Origin: Poriferisodalis sp965214215
GTDB taxonomy: Bacteria > Actinomycetota > Acidimicrobiia > Acidimicrobiales > Poriferisodalaceae
Length of the DNA stretch: 64,000 bases
Assembly (NCBI RefSeq): GCF_965214215.1
Contig: NZ_CBDCBD010000002.1
Location: forward strand, 1-64,000
Reading direction: 5' to 3'
How positions within the stretch are numbered: position 1 is the first letter of the stretch; each line of letters starts with the position of its first letter. The position numbers were made by a program, and so were the translations under genes. The notes beneath the pieces were generated by a model. It searched no databases, was not told where the DNA came from, and was given only the letters and a program-made list of their open reading frames with translations. Below are positions 16,314-27,918 of this stretch, one piece after another.

Positions 16314-18538
16314 GCCCCGCAGAGTCCGACGACGCAGCCGCCGGTTCGGGCGGAACGCGCGAACACCACAAACCTGCACTGCACCTGCGCATTTCAACTC
16401 AGATGTACGCGGGCATCGCTGTGCCGCTGCTGCTGACGCTGGCGGCGAGCGTCGTCGCCTGGATCTCATTCACCCGCGTCGGCGAGGCCGAGCGTCAGGT
16501 CACCGAAGGGGCCATCCCAGAACTCGACGCCGCGCTGGGCGTCGCTGAGGCGAGCAACCGGCTGGTGGCCGGTGGCCCCCGGCTGACGGCTTCGACACCC
16601 GAGAACTACGAGACCGTCGTCGGGGAGATCGCTGAAGCGCGAAGCGAGTTCGAAACACAGCTCGACCTGCTGTGGAACCGCGGAACAGGCTCCATGTGGC
16701 TCGGCGAGATGCGCAGCGATGCCGCCCAGCTCAACTCCAACATTGCCGCCATCGAGGCCGACATGCCCGAGTTCTTCACCCTGCTCGGCCGTGCAGAGAA
16801 TCTGCGCGCGGAATCCGACGCTGCGGTGCGGGAATTGACCCGCCAGATCGTCCCGGCGCTCGACGACCAGCTGTTCTTCCTGGTTCAAGGACGGCGGCAT
16901 CTGTGGACACCGCCGGCGCCGGAGTCCATTCATCGCTCCGACTCCGAAGTCCTGATGTACCGCCGCTGGTCGGCATTGGGCAGTGACGTTTCCCAAGCCG
17001 ATGCGCTGCTGGCCGGAGCGTTCAGCGCATCGGAGTCCGCGCTGATCGAACCACTCCGGGAAAGCCTCGAATCTGCCAGGGACCGCATCGAGATCAACCT
17101 CGCTGCCCTTGATGAGCAGGTCGCAGATGAGCTTCGCCCGACGGTGAGTCAGTTGATCACGCTCGGTCTCGGCGACGGCGGCGTCTTCGACGTCATGTTC
17201 AGAGTGCTCCAGATCACCGAGAACCAGCGCGAGCTACTCGCCCAGAACCAGGATCTCGGCGTCGGCTTGGTGGACGAGATCGAATCACTCGTCGGCGCCG
17301 TTCAAGCCAGCGTGGACACAGCCACAGATGCATCGGCACAGGCAGTCGACACTGGCCGGCTGCTGCTCGTCGTGATCAGCATCGTCGGAATCGTGGGTGT
17401 GCTGGCGTTCAGCTGGCTGTTCGTCGGGAAGCGAATTCTGCGCCGCGTGGCACAACTGTCGGACCGTATGCGGGCGCTCGCCGGCGGCGACTTGGAATCG
17501 CCGGTAGATGCCAGCGGCCGCGACGAAGTTGCCGAGATGGCCGATGCCCTGGAGCACTTCCGCAAGGCCGCGCTCGAAGTCCAGCGGCTCAACTTGGTCG
17601 AAGAGCTCGCCGGTCAGCTCAGCGAGCGCAATGAACAGCTCTCCCAGACGCTCGCCGACTTGGACCGCGCACAAGACCAGATTGTTGCGAACGAGAAGCT
17701 CGCGGCGCTCGGTGAGGTCACCGCCGGTGTCGCTCACGAGATCCGCAATCCGCTGAACTTCGTGAAGAACTTCGCAGAATCGTCCGACGAGCTGCTCGAA
17801 GAGCTGCTCGAAGCAATCGCAGATCCCGAGCCGCCCGAGGACCAAGCCAGCTACGTCGCCGAGATCACCGGCGACCTCAAGCAGAACCTGACCCGCATCC
17901 GCGGGCACGGCGACCGGGCCAATCGCATCGTGGAGAGCATGCTCATGATGGGCCGCGGCGGCGGCGAATCACGCCCCGTCGAGATAAACGCCCTGCTCGA
18001 CGAGCACGCCATGCTCTCCTACCACAGCGCCCGGGCGCAGGATCCGGACTTCAATGTGACCATCGAGCGCGACTTCGATCCCGAGATGGGTGAGTTGGAG
18101 GTCATCCCGCAGGACATGGGCCGAGTGTTTCTCAACTTGGTGAGCAATGCCGGGTATGCGGCCAATGGACGATGGCGGGAACTCGGCGGCGAGCCCGGCA
18201 AGATCGTCACCGACAGTGACGGCGACGGCTCGACCTACTTCCCTACCATCCGACTGAGCACTCGACGAACGGATGAGCTGGCAGTGATCAAGGTGCGCGA
18301 CAACGGCACCGGCATCCCGCCCGATGTCGTGCAGCGGATCTTCGAGCCGTTCTTCACCACCAAGCCCACCGGCGAGGGCACAGGACTGGGCTTGGCGATG
18401 ACCAATGACATCATTCGAGGCCACGGCGGCCAGATCTCAGTGGAGAGCGAGCCAGGCGAGTTCACCGAGTTCACCGTGGAGCTGCCGCTTGAGCACTCGG
18501 TGCTCGTCGAGGCGGAGGACCCCGCAGCGGCAACGTGA
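16310..18538 (+). CDS. Membrane sensor histidine kinase
   Basis: 742 aa. Two membrane helices (about 32-54 and 350-373) enclose a roughly 300-residue, mainly helical extracytoplasmic domain; then HAMP (about 374-425), a coiled coil (about 430-465), HisKA with the phospho-His in GVAHEIRNPLNFV (about 476), and HATPase_c (FLNLVSNAGYAA, VRDNGTGIPPDV, TKPTGEGTGLGLAM). Its start overlaps the binding-protein stop by 4 nt, implying fixed stoichiometry. The probable target is the receiver of the PP2C protein at 13264. Confidence 0.93.
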   Translation: MSPAESDDAAAGSGGTREHHKPALHLRISTQMYAGIAVPLLLTLAASVVAWISFTRVGEAERQVTEGAIPELDAALGVAEASNRLVAGGPRLTASTPENYETVVGEIAEARSEFETQLDLLWNRGTGSMWLGEMRSDAAQLNSNIAAIEADMPEFFTLLGRAENLRAESDAAVRELTRQIVPALDDQLFFLVQGRRHLWTPPAPESIHRSDSEVLMYRRWSALGSDVSQADALLAGAFSASESALIEPLRESLESARDRIEINLAALDEQVADELRPTVSQLITLGLGDGGVFDVMFRVLQITENQRELLAQNQDLGVGLVDEIESLVGAVQASVDTATDASAQAVDTGRLLLVVISIVGIVGVLAFSWLFVGKRILRRVAQLSDRMRALAGGDLESPVDASGRDEVAEMADALEHFRKAALEVQRLNLVEELAGQLSERNEQLSQTLADLDRAQDQIVANEKLAALGEVTAGVAHEIRNPLNFVKNFAESSDELLEELLEAIADPEPPEDQASYVAEITGDLKQNLTRIRGHGDRANRIVESMLMMGRGGGESRPVEINALLDEHAMLSYHSARAQDPDFNVTIERDFDPEMGELEVIPQDMGRVFLNLVSNAGYAANGRWRELGGEPGKIVTDSDGDGSTYFPTIRLSTRRTDELAVIKVRDNGTGIPPDVVQRIFEPFFTTKPTGEGTGLGLAMTNDIIRGHGGQISVESEPGEFTEFTVELPLEHSVLVEAEDPAAAT

Positions 18539-18552
18539 TCACCCCGGACAGT

Positions 18553-21426
<2,874 letters not shown>

Positions 21427-21666
21427 GCTGCCTACTGTTCCCTTGGCGCCCAGCCATGCAGGGCGAGCCTACCCGTGCCCCCGTCGTGCATCCCGGAAAC
21501 AAACACAAGTTCGTTCGGCGCTCGGGGCACGCCTTGACCGTCGCGCTGATCAGCAGAACTAGGGTCGCGCTCGCACGCGGCGGCCCGTGTACGCGGAGCT
21601 GCGACAGTGCCCATACGAGGCACGAGCCGCCCGGGCAGATCACCGGAGAGCGAACTGGGGGCCGTC

Positions 21667-22758
21667 ATGCCATACGAAGTACGAGGAGTCGTGGCGAAGG
21701 CTGTCGGCGAGCCGGTCAGCGTCGAGACCATCACGATTCCCGACCCCGGGCCCGGCGAAGTGCTCGTGGACGTGCAGGCCTGCGGTGTCTGCCACACCGA
21801 TCTCCACTATCGCGAAGGCGCAATCAACGACGAGTTCCCGTTCCTGCTTGGGCACGAGGCAGCGGGCGTGGTGTCCGAGGTCGGCGAGGGTGTCACGAGT
21901 GTCGCCGTGGGTGATTTTGTGGTTCTCAACTGGCGGGCAGTCTGCGGAGACTGCCGGTCCTGCGACCGTGGTCGCCCCTGGTACTGCTTCGCGACCCATA
22001 ACGCAGCACAGAAGATGAGCCTCGACGGCGTCGAGCTCTCTCCCGCGCTCGGCATTGGTGCCTTCGCCGAGAAAACCCTCGTCGCAGCAGGACAGGCCAC
22101 AAAGGTGGATCCTGCGGCGCCGCCCGAGGTCGCTGGCCTCATCGGCTGCGGAGTGATGGCCGGCTTGGGAGCTGCAATGAACACCGGCGGAATAGGCCGG
22201 GGCGACAGCGTGGCGGTGTTCGGTTGCGGCGGCGTGGGCGACGCCGCGATCTGTGGAGCGCGTCTTGCGGGAGCGCACACGATCATCGGCGTTGACATCG
22301 ACAGCCGCAAACTCGAATGGGCCCAAGAATTCGGTGCCACGCACACCATCGACTCGTCAGGCATGAGCAACGACGAGGTTGTTGAGGCAATCCGTGAGCT
22401 GACCGGAGGCAACGGCGTGGATGTGGCCATCGAGGCTGTCGGACTTCCCCAGACCTACGAGCAGGCCTTCTATGCCCGTGACTTGGCAGGCACTGTCGTG
22501 CTCGTCGGGGTGCCGAATCCCACGATGAAGATCGAGCTGCCGTTGATCGAGGTGTTCGGTCGGGGCGGGTCGCTGAAGAGCTCGTGGTATGGCGACTGCT
22601 TGCCGAGCCGGGACTTTCCGATGCTGATCGATCTTCACCTGCAGGAGCGGTTGCCACTCGACAAGTTCGTCAGCGAAACGATCGGGATTGCCGGCGTCGA
22701 GGAGGCGTTCGAGAAGATGGAGCGTGGCGAGGTCCTGCGCTCTGTGGTCATTCTCTAG
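21667..22758 (+). CDS. mscR: S-(hydroxymethyl)mycothiol dehydrogenase (NAD, zinc)
   Basis: Oxidises the mycothiol adduct of formaldehyde to S-formylmycothiol. The 363-aa medium-chain zinc alcohol dehydrogenase shows the actinobacterial MscR pattern: ACGVCHTDLHYREG (catalytic Zn Cys), LLGHEAAGVV, NWRAVCGDCRSCDRGRPWYC (structural Zn Cys cluster), GCGGVGDAA (NAD site) and LKSSWYGDCLPSRDFP. It implies mycothiol in this organism. The start is the ATG at 21667, preceded by a G-rich stretch. The metallo-hydrolase gene often paired with mscR is not adjacent. Confidence 0.94.
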   Translation: MPYEVRGVVAKAVGEPVSVETITIPDPGPGEVLVDVQACGVCHTDLHYREGAINDEFPFLLGHEAAGVVSEVGEGVTSVAVGDFVVLNWRAVCGDCRSCDRGRPWYCFATHNAAQKMSLDGVELSPALGIGAFAEKTLVAAGQATKVDPAAPPEVAGLIGCGVMAGLGAAMNTGGIGRGDSVAVFGCGGVGDAAICGARLAGAHTIIGVDIDSRKLEWAQEFGATHTIDSSGMSNDEVVEAIRELTGGNGVDVAIEAVGLPQTYEQAFYARDLAGTVVLVGVPNPTMKIELPLIEVFGRGGSLKSSWYGDCLPSRDFPMLIDLHLQERLPLDKFVSETIGIAGVEEAFEKMERGEVLRSVVIL

Positions 22759-22769
22759 GCAGTCGTTCT

Positions 22770-24917
22770 CTAGGCGCTGGCGTCTCGGAGGTCTCGGCGC
22801 AATTCTCTGAGCTCGTCTCGCAGGCGGGCTGCGTATTCGAATCTGAGGTCTGCCGCTGCTTCGGCCATCTCCTCTTCCAGCGAGGCGATGAGCCGTGTGA
22901 GATCGTCTGGCGGCAGGTCGCCGTACGCGGCTCGGACCTTTTCTGCGTCCACTCGGCCCGAGGCCAGCTTCTCGGGGACCGGGGCGGTCTCTGCTGGGCC
23001 TCTGAGTACTTCGAGGATGTCAGTGACCGCCTTGCGGATCGTCTGGGGGTCGATGTTGTGCTCCGCGTTGTATGCCTGCTGCAGGCCGCGGCGCCGGTTC
23101 GTCTCCGATACCGCACGGTGCATCGAGGGCGTGAACGCGTCGGCGTACATCACGACCTGACCGTCCACGTTGCGTGCTGCTCGCCCGATGGTCTGGATGA
23201 GCGACGTCTCGCTGCGCAGGAATCCCTCTTTGTCGGCGTCGAGGATGGCGACAAAGCTCACTTCGGGCAGGTCGAGGCCTTCTCGCAGCAGGTTGATGCC
23301 CACCAGCACGTCGAAGTGCCCGAGCCGCAGGTCACGGAGGATCTCGATCCGCTCGATGGTGTCGATCTCGCTGTGCAGGTACCGCACCCTGACGCCCAAT
23401 TCCAGCAAGTAGTCGGTGAGATCTTCCGCCATCTTCTTGGTGAGCGTCGTCACGAGCACCCGTTGGCCCTGTTCGGTGACCCGCTCGATCTCACCCATCA
23501 GGTCGTCGATCTGGCCTTGGGTCGGGCGCACGACGATTTCGGGGTCCACCAGGCCGGTCGGGCGGACGATCTGCTCCACTACTTGAGAACTCGTCCGCAG
23601 CTCGTACTCCCCCGGCGTCGCTGACAAGAAGACAACCTGATTCAGCCGGTCCATCACCTCGTCGAAGCGCAACGGCCGGTTGTCCCGAGCCGACGGCAGC
23701 CGGAAGCCGTGCTCCACGAGGGTGTCCTTGCGGCGTCGGTCGCCGGCGAACTGGCCGTGCAGTTGGGGCACCGCGACATGGCTCTCGTCGATGACGAGCA
23801 GATAGTCGTCGGGGAAGAAATCCAGCAATGTGTACGGCGGCTCGTCATAGACCCGGCCGTCGAGGTGCATCGAGTAGTTCTCGACGCCATTGCAGTAGCC
23901 AAGCTCGCCCAGCATCTCGAGGTCGTACTCGGTGCGCATGCGAAGCCGCTGCGCCTCGAGCAGTTTGTTCTCTTTCTCGAATTGCTGCAGCCGTTCCGCC
24001 AGCTCGGCCTCGATCTTGGAGATCGCCACCCGCAGCTTGTCCTCACCAGTGACGTAGTGCGACGCAGGGAAGACGGTGACCTCCTCGAGATCGCCCAGGC
24101 GCTCTCCGGTGACCGGGTCGATGCGGCTGATCCGATCGATCTCGTCGCCAAACAATTCCACCCTCACCAGGAACTCCTCGTATGCCGGGTGCACTTCGAG
24201 CGTGTCGCCGCGTACCCGGAATCGACCGCGCACGAGGTTCATGTCGTTGCGCTCGTACTGCATGTCGACGAGTCGGCGCAACACCGCGCGCTGGTCGACC
24301 GTTTCGCCAACCCGCAGGTACAGCATCTGGCGCAGATACTCCGAGGGTGCACCGAGCCCGTAGATGGCAGAGACCGATGCCACCACGATGACGTCCCGCC
24401 GCGTCAGCAGCGCCGCCGTGGCCGAGTGCCGCAGACGATCAATCTCATCGTTGACGCTGGAGTCCTTCTCAATGTAGGTGTCCGAAGCCGGCATGTATGC
24501 CTCGGGCTGGTAGTAGTCGTAGTACGAGACGAAATACTCCACGCGATTGTCGGGGAAGAACTCACGGAACTCATTGGCAAGCTGCGCCGCCAGGGACTTG
24601 TTCGGTGCGAGCACCAGCGTCGGTCGCTGCGACTGCTCGATCGTCCACGCAATCGTGGCGCTCTTGCCCGAGCCGGTGATGCCCAGCAGCGTCTGGAACC
24701 GGTCCCCGCGGGTGATGCCGTCAGCCAGCTCGGCCACCGCGCGCGGTTGGTCACCGGCAGGTTCGAAGTCTGCGGTGACGCGGAACGGATGGGCGGCGGT
24801 GGGTGTCGGCAGCCACGGGCGGACCTGCCGCGAATCGTCTCGGTCCGAATCCCCATGCGGGAGAGCGGTCGAGACCGATGCCATGCTCGGGAGACTAGGG
24901 CCGCGACGCCTCGCCAT
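22770..24917 (-). CDS. uvrB: UvrABC excinuclease subunit B
   Basis: DNA-damage verifying helicase-like subunit. Up to 715 aa: Walker A GITGSGKSAT, YYDYYQPEAY (beta-hairpin region), VIDESHVA (Walker B, DESH), SATPGEYE, the helicase C motifs LREGLDLPEV and QTIGRAARN, and the C-terminal UVR domain that binds UvrC. An alternative start at 24884 (MASVST) is equally plausible; neither has a clear Shine-Dalgarno and residues before PFRVTADFEPAGDQP are not conserved. Converges on mscR. Confidence 0.96.
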   Translation of the reverse strand: MARRRGPSLPSMASVSTALPHGDSDRDDSRQVRPWLPTPTAAHPFRVTADFEPAGDQPRAVAELADGITRGDRFQTLLGITGSGKSATIAWTIEQSQRPTLVLAPNKSLAAQLANEFREFFPDNRVEYFVSYYDYYQPEAYMPASDTYIEKDSSVNDEIDRLRHSATAALLTRRDVIVVASVSAIYGLGAPSEYLRQMLYLRVGETVDQRAVLRRLVDMQYERNDMNLVRGRFRVRGDTLEVHPAYEEFLVRVELFGDEIDRISRIDPVTGERLGDLEEVTVFPASHYVTGEDKLRVAISKIEAELAERLQQFEKENKLLEAQRLRMRTEYDLEMLGELGYCNGVENYSMHLDGRVYDEPPYTLLDFFPDDYLLVIDESHVAVPQLHGQFAGDRRRKDTLVEHGFRLPSARDNRPLRFDEVMDRLNQVVFLSATPGEYELRTSSQVVEQIVRPTGLVDPEIVVRPTQGQIDDLMGEIERVTEQGQRVLVTTLTKKMAEDLTDYLLELGVRVRYLHSEIDTIERIEILRDLRLGHFDVLVGINLLREGLDLPEVSFVAILDADKEGFLRSETSLIQTIGRAARNVDGQVVMYADAFTPSMHRAVSETNRRRGLQQAYNAEHNIDPQTIRKAVTDILEVLRGPAETAPVPEKLASGRVDAEKVRAAYGDLPPDDLTRLIASLEEEMAEAAADLRFEYAARLRDELRELRRDLRDASA

Positions 24918-25062
24918 CCCGCCAGCATCAGATCACCAGACCGGGGAAACTGTTGCGCCGATCAGAGCGAAGGTGTCTCCCTGCGAGCAGTCAGTCTGGT
25001 TATCCTGCCGCGCTGACTGCTGACCCGGCAAAACCCGACTCCACCACTACCGAAGACTGCCC

Positions 25063-25569
25063 ATGAGCCGCGACGAACCAGACGTCCCTGACGCCCAGGA
25101 CGAACCGCACGACGACACCTTGCTCGAACCTGACCTGCTGGGCGCTGACCTCGAGCCGGTGCCCGACGATGTCGAAGCCGAAGAGTTGGGAGCGACGAGT
25201 TTCGACGACGAGATCGACGAGGTTGACGAGAACAACCCAGACGTGCCAGCTTCGTCTGATGATGCATCCGAGCCGAGCCGTGAAGTGCCCATCGGGGTGC
25301 GTCCCACGGACGATGAAGATGACGACGATGACGATGAGGAGCTCGAAGCCGATCTCGGCGAGATCCTCAAGGAGCGGCTGGCATCCGAAGACGACGACGA
25401 GGACGACGAGGACGACGAGATCGGCATTGTCACCGGCTCGCGTTCGTCCTCCAAGCAGGAAGACGAGATCCTCTGCGAGGGCTGCTTCCTTCTGGTCAAG
25501 CCGTCACAGTTCGATACGCGCGCGCCCGAGCCCAGCTGTCCGCACTGCGGGACTCCGATCGCCTACTGA
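25063..25569 (+). CDS. Acidic actinobacterial zinc-ribbon protein (DUF4193-like)
   Basis: 168 aa in two parts. The first 130 residues are very acidic, with long Asp/Glu runs (about 85-95 and 108-118) around a short helix LEADLGEILKERL. The C-terminus is a four-Cys module CEGCFLL ... CPHCGTP, likely a zinc ribbon. This layout matches the DUF4193 proteins of mycobacteria, which have the acidic segment and the CxxCFL pair but are only about 100 aa. Function unknown; a nucleic-acid or RNA-polymerase partner is a guess. Confidence 0.75.
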   Translation: MSRDEPDVPDAQDEPHDDTLLEPDLLGADLEPVPDDVEAEELGATSFDDEIDEVDENNPDVPASSDDASEPSREVPIGVRPTDDEDDDDDDEELEADLGEILKERLASEDDDEDDEDDEIGIVTGSRSSSKQEDEILCEGCFLLVKPSQFDTRAPEPSCPHCGTPIAY

Positions 25570-25595
25570 GAATCTCAGCGACAGCGCGGCGCGTG

Positions 25596-26225
25596 TCACT
25601 GAGCTGGGTCGACGTGCGGCAGCGCGCTCGCCCAGCGAAAGGCTGCGCCAATCGCAGCTTCGAGCTCGTCGAGACCGCCGGAGTTGTCGATGACCCAGTC
25701 GGCGATGGCCAGGCGCTCTTCGCGCGACAGCTGTGCGGCGATACGAGCGCGTGCATCGTCGACGGAAAAACCCCTCGAGGTCACGAGTCGCTCCACTGCG
25801 ATATCGGTCGGCGTGTCCACCACCAGGATCCCGCTGGTCTGGTAACGGGGCCGTCGACCTTCAGCCAGCCCCTCACCGAGCAGCGGGATGTCGAGCACAA
25901 CCAGGCGATCCGTACGTTCCAGTTCGCTGAGCCGGCGACGGATCTCCCGACCGACCGGAGGATGGGTGATCGCATTCAGATCAGCGAGTGCGTCGGCATC
26001 GTTGAACACGATGGCCGCGACGGCACCGCGGTCGAGCGTGCCGTCCGGAGCGACTATGTGATCTCCAAAGCGCTCGACCATCTCGTCAAAGACGGGGCTC
26101 GATGGCGCCTGCTGCGAGCGAACGATGGCATCCGCGTCGATCAGTATGGCTCTGTGCTCGACGAAGCCTGAAGCAACAGTGCTCTTCCCGCTGCCGATGC
26201 CGCCGGTGAGCCCGACCGAGATCAT
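25596..26225 (-). CDS. coaE: Dephospho-CoA kinase
   Basis: Last step of coenzyme A synthesis. 209 aa with the P-loop GLTGGIGSGKSTVA at the N-terminus, IDADAIVR, ITHPPVGREI and LVVLDIPLLGE with the lid region TSRGFSVDDARARIAAQ. Next to rpsA, as in mycobacteria (Rv1630-Rv1631). It lacks the C-terminal GrpB-like domain fused to CoaE in mycobacteria. Confidence 0.95.
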   Translation of the reverse strand: MISVGLTGGIGSGKSTVASGFVEHRAILIDADAIVRSQQAPSSPVFDEMVERFGDHIVAPDGTLDRGAVAAIVFNDADALADLNAITHPPVGREIRRRLSELERTDRLVVLDIPLLGEGLAEGRRPRYQTSGILVVDTPTDIAVERLVTSRGFSVDDARARIAAQLSREERLAIADWVIDNSGGLDELEAAIGAAFRWASALPHVDPAQ

Positions 26226-26284
26226 CCGACCGGCTTCGAAGGAGACGGATTCAACTGGAGCGGATCCAGCGAAGAGCGGCTGCG

Positions 26285-27832
26285 CTAGCCGTCACCTTCG
26301 GCAGCGGCCGTGGCGGGCTCGCCCTCGGTTTCCTGATTCTCGTATTGCGCGAGGGCCTGGCGGTAGGCCTCCTCGCCATGCTCTTCGTAGTACTCGCGCC
26401 ATGCCCGCTCAGCTTCCGATTCCTCGCCCTCGGCGGGCGTCTCGTAGCTGAATTCGCCGATGAAATTGCCCTCTTCGTCGTACGCGTGGTCGCCGAACGC
26501 CTCGCGGTATTCCTCCGCTACCACGCCGCCTTCGGCGGCCTGCTTGATCGACAAGCTGATGCGCCGACGCTGCAGGTCTAGATCGATGATCTTCACCCAC
26601 AGCTCCTCGCCGGGGGTCACGACCTGCTCGGGCAGCTCGACGTGGTGGGCCGACATCTCCGAAATGTGCACCAAGCCCTCGATGCCATCGCCGACCTGCA
26701 CGAAGGCTCCGAATGGCACCAGCTTGGTGACTCGGCCGTAGACGAGTTCTTCGACCCGGTGGGAGTTGGCGAACGCTTCCCACGGATCCTGCTGCGTCGC
26801 CTTGAGTGACAGCGAGATGCGCTCGCGCTCACGATCGATCTCGAGCACCTCCACCGTCACCTCGTCGCCGATGGTGACGACCGAGCTCGGATGATCGACA
26901 TGCTTCCAGGACAGCTCCGACACGTGAATGAGGCCGTCCATGCCGCCGAGGTCGACGAATGCGCCAAAGCTGACCACCGACGAGACCCTGCCAGTGCGAC
27001 GCTCGCCCCGCTTGAGGTCTCGCAGGAAGCCTTCCCGCTCCTCCTTGAGGCTCTCCTCCAGCCAAGCTCGCCGGCTGAGCACGACGTTGTTTCGGTTCTT
27101 GTCGAGCTCGATGATCTTGGCTTCGAGCTCGCGGCCGACATAGGGGGCCAGATCGCGGACGCGCCGGAGTTCCACCAGTGACGCCGGCAGGAATCCCCGC
27201 AGTCCGATGTCGACGATCAAGCCGCCCTTCACGACCTCGATGACGGGACCCGTGACGACGCCGTTCGATTCGCGGATCTCTTCGATGCGACCCCAAGCAC
27301 GCTCGTACTGCGCTCGCTTCTTGGACAGCACCAGGCGGCCGTCGGGGTCTTCCTTCTGAAGGACGAGCGCCTCGATCTGATCGCCGACGTCCACGACTTC
27401 GGAAGGATCGATGTCGTGGCGGATCGAGAGCTCGCGAGACGGGATGACGCCCTCAGACTTAAAGCCGATATCGAGCAGTACTTCGTCGCGATCGACGCGC
27501 ACGATGGTGCCGGCCACGATGTCGCCGTCGTCGAACTCGACGATGGTCTGCGCTATGGCGTCCTCGAAGGAAGTGTCGCCCAGATCGTCGACGGTGACAG
27601 TCCGCGGCACGTAATCGCCCGCGTCGGTGAACGTGCCAAAAGCGCCCTGCGAAGCTCCGTTGCCCGCCATCTTTCCCGAGCTCTCACCGTCGGGGGTATC
27701 CGGCGGTGCTTCTGCGGTGGCTTGGGGTGCGGGGTCTTCGGATGCTGTGTCTTGGGGTACGGGGTCTTGGGGTGCGGGGTTTTCGGGGTCTGCTGCGGGG
27801 GCAAGTGCGTCGGTCACGGGGGGAATGCTCAC
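26285..27832 (-). CDS. rpsA: 30S ribosomal protein S1
   Basis: 515 aa starting at GTG. Four S1 RNA-binding repeats lie between about residues 100 and 440: GDIVAGTIVRVDRDEVLLDI, VVTGPVIEVVKGGLIVDIGL, GERRTGRVSSVVSFGAFVDL and VYGRVTKLVPFGAFVQVGDG. That is the four-domain actinobacterial form. The C-terminal tail is acidic. The first 60 residues are a Pro/Asp/Gln/Ala extension partly encoded by a 15-bp tandem repeat and are probably disordered. Confidence 0.96.
   Translation of the reverse strand: MSIPPVTDALAPAADPENPAPQDPVPQDTASEDPAPQATAEAPPDTPDGESSGKMAGNGASQGAFGTFTDAGDYVPRTVTVDDLGDTSFEDAIAQTIVEFDDGDIVAGTIVRVDRDEVLLDIGFKSEGVIPSRELSIRHDIDPSEVVDVGDQIEALVLQKEDPDGRLVLSKKRAQYERAWGRIEEIRESNGVVTGPVIEVVKGGLIVDIGLRGFLPASLVELRRVRDLAPYVGRELEAKIIELDKNRNNVVLSRRAWLEESLKEEREGFLRDLKRGERRTGRVSSVVSFGAFVDLGGMDGLIHVSELSWKHVDHPSSVVTIGDEVTVEVLEIDRERERISLSLKATQQDPWEAFANSHRVEELVYGRVTKLVPFGAFVQVGDGIEGLVHISEMSAHHVELPEQVVTPGEELWVKIIDLDLQRRRISLSIKQAAEGGVVAEEYREAFGDHAYDEEGNFIGEFSYETPAEGEESEAERAWREYYEEHGEEAYRQALAQYENQETEGEPATAAAEGDG
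27721..27795. repeat. 15-bp tandem repeat at the 5' end of rpsA
   Basis: Five 15-bp units; the units at 27721 and 27766 are identical (CTTGGGGTGCGGGGT), the one at 27751 differs by one base, and those at 27736 and 27781 are degenerate. On the minus strand they encode pentapeptides such as APQDP and VPQDT in the S1 N-terminal extension. Confidence 0.85.
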
Positions 27833-27918
27833 GTCGGGAGTACGGGCGCAGGCGGCCGAGCGAGCCGCACGAAGCGCACGGCAAGGCTACCGGCCCGCGG
27901 CGTGGAGCCCCGCGCCGT

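Noticed and set aside
21427..21666. SOS (LexA) box upstream of uvrA
   Set aside because: No GAAC-N4-GTTC-type site was found; AAACAAACACAAGTTCG is only a loose resemblance.
25566..25578. CTGAGA-A-TCTCAG palindrome between the zinc-ribbon gene and coaE as a terminator
   Set aside because: The one-base centre cannot form a hairpin loop and no T-run follows.
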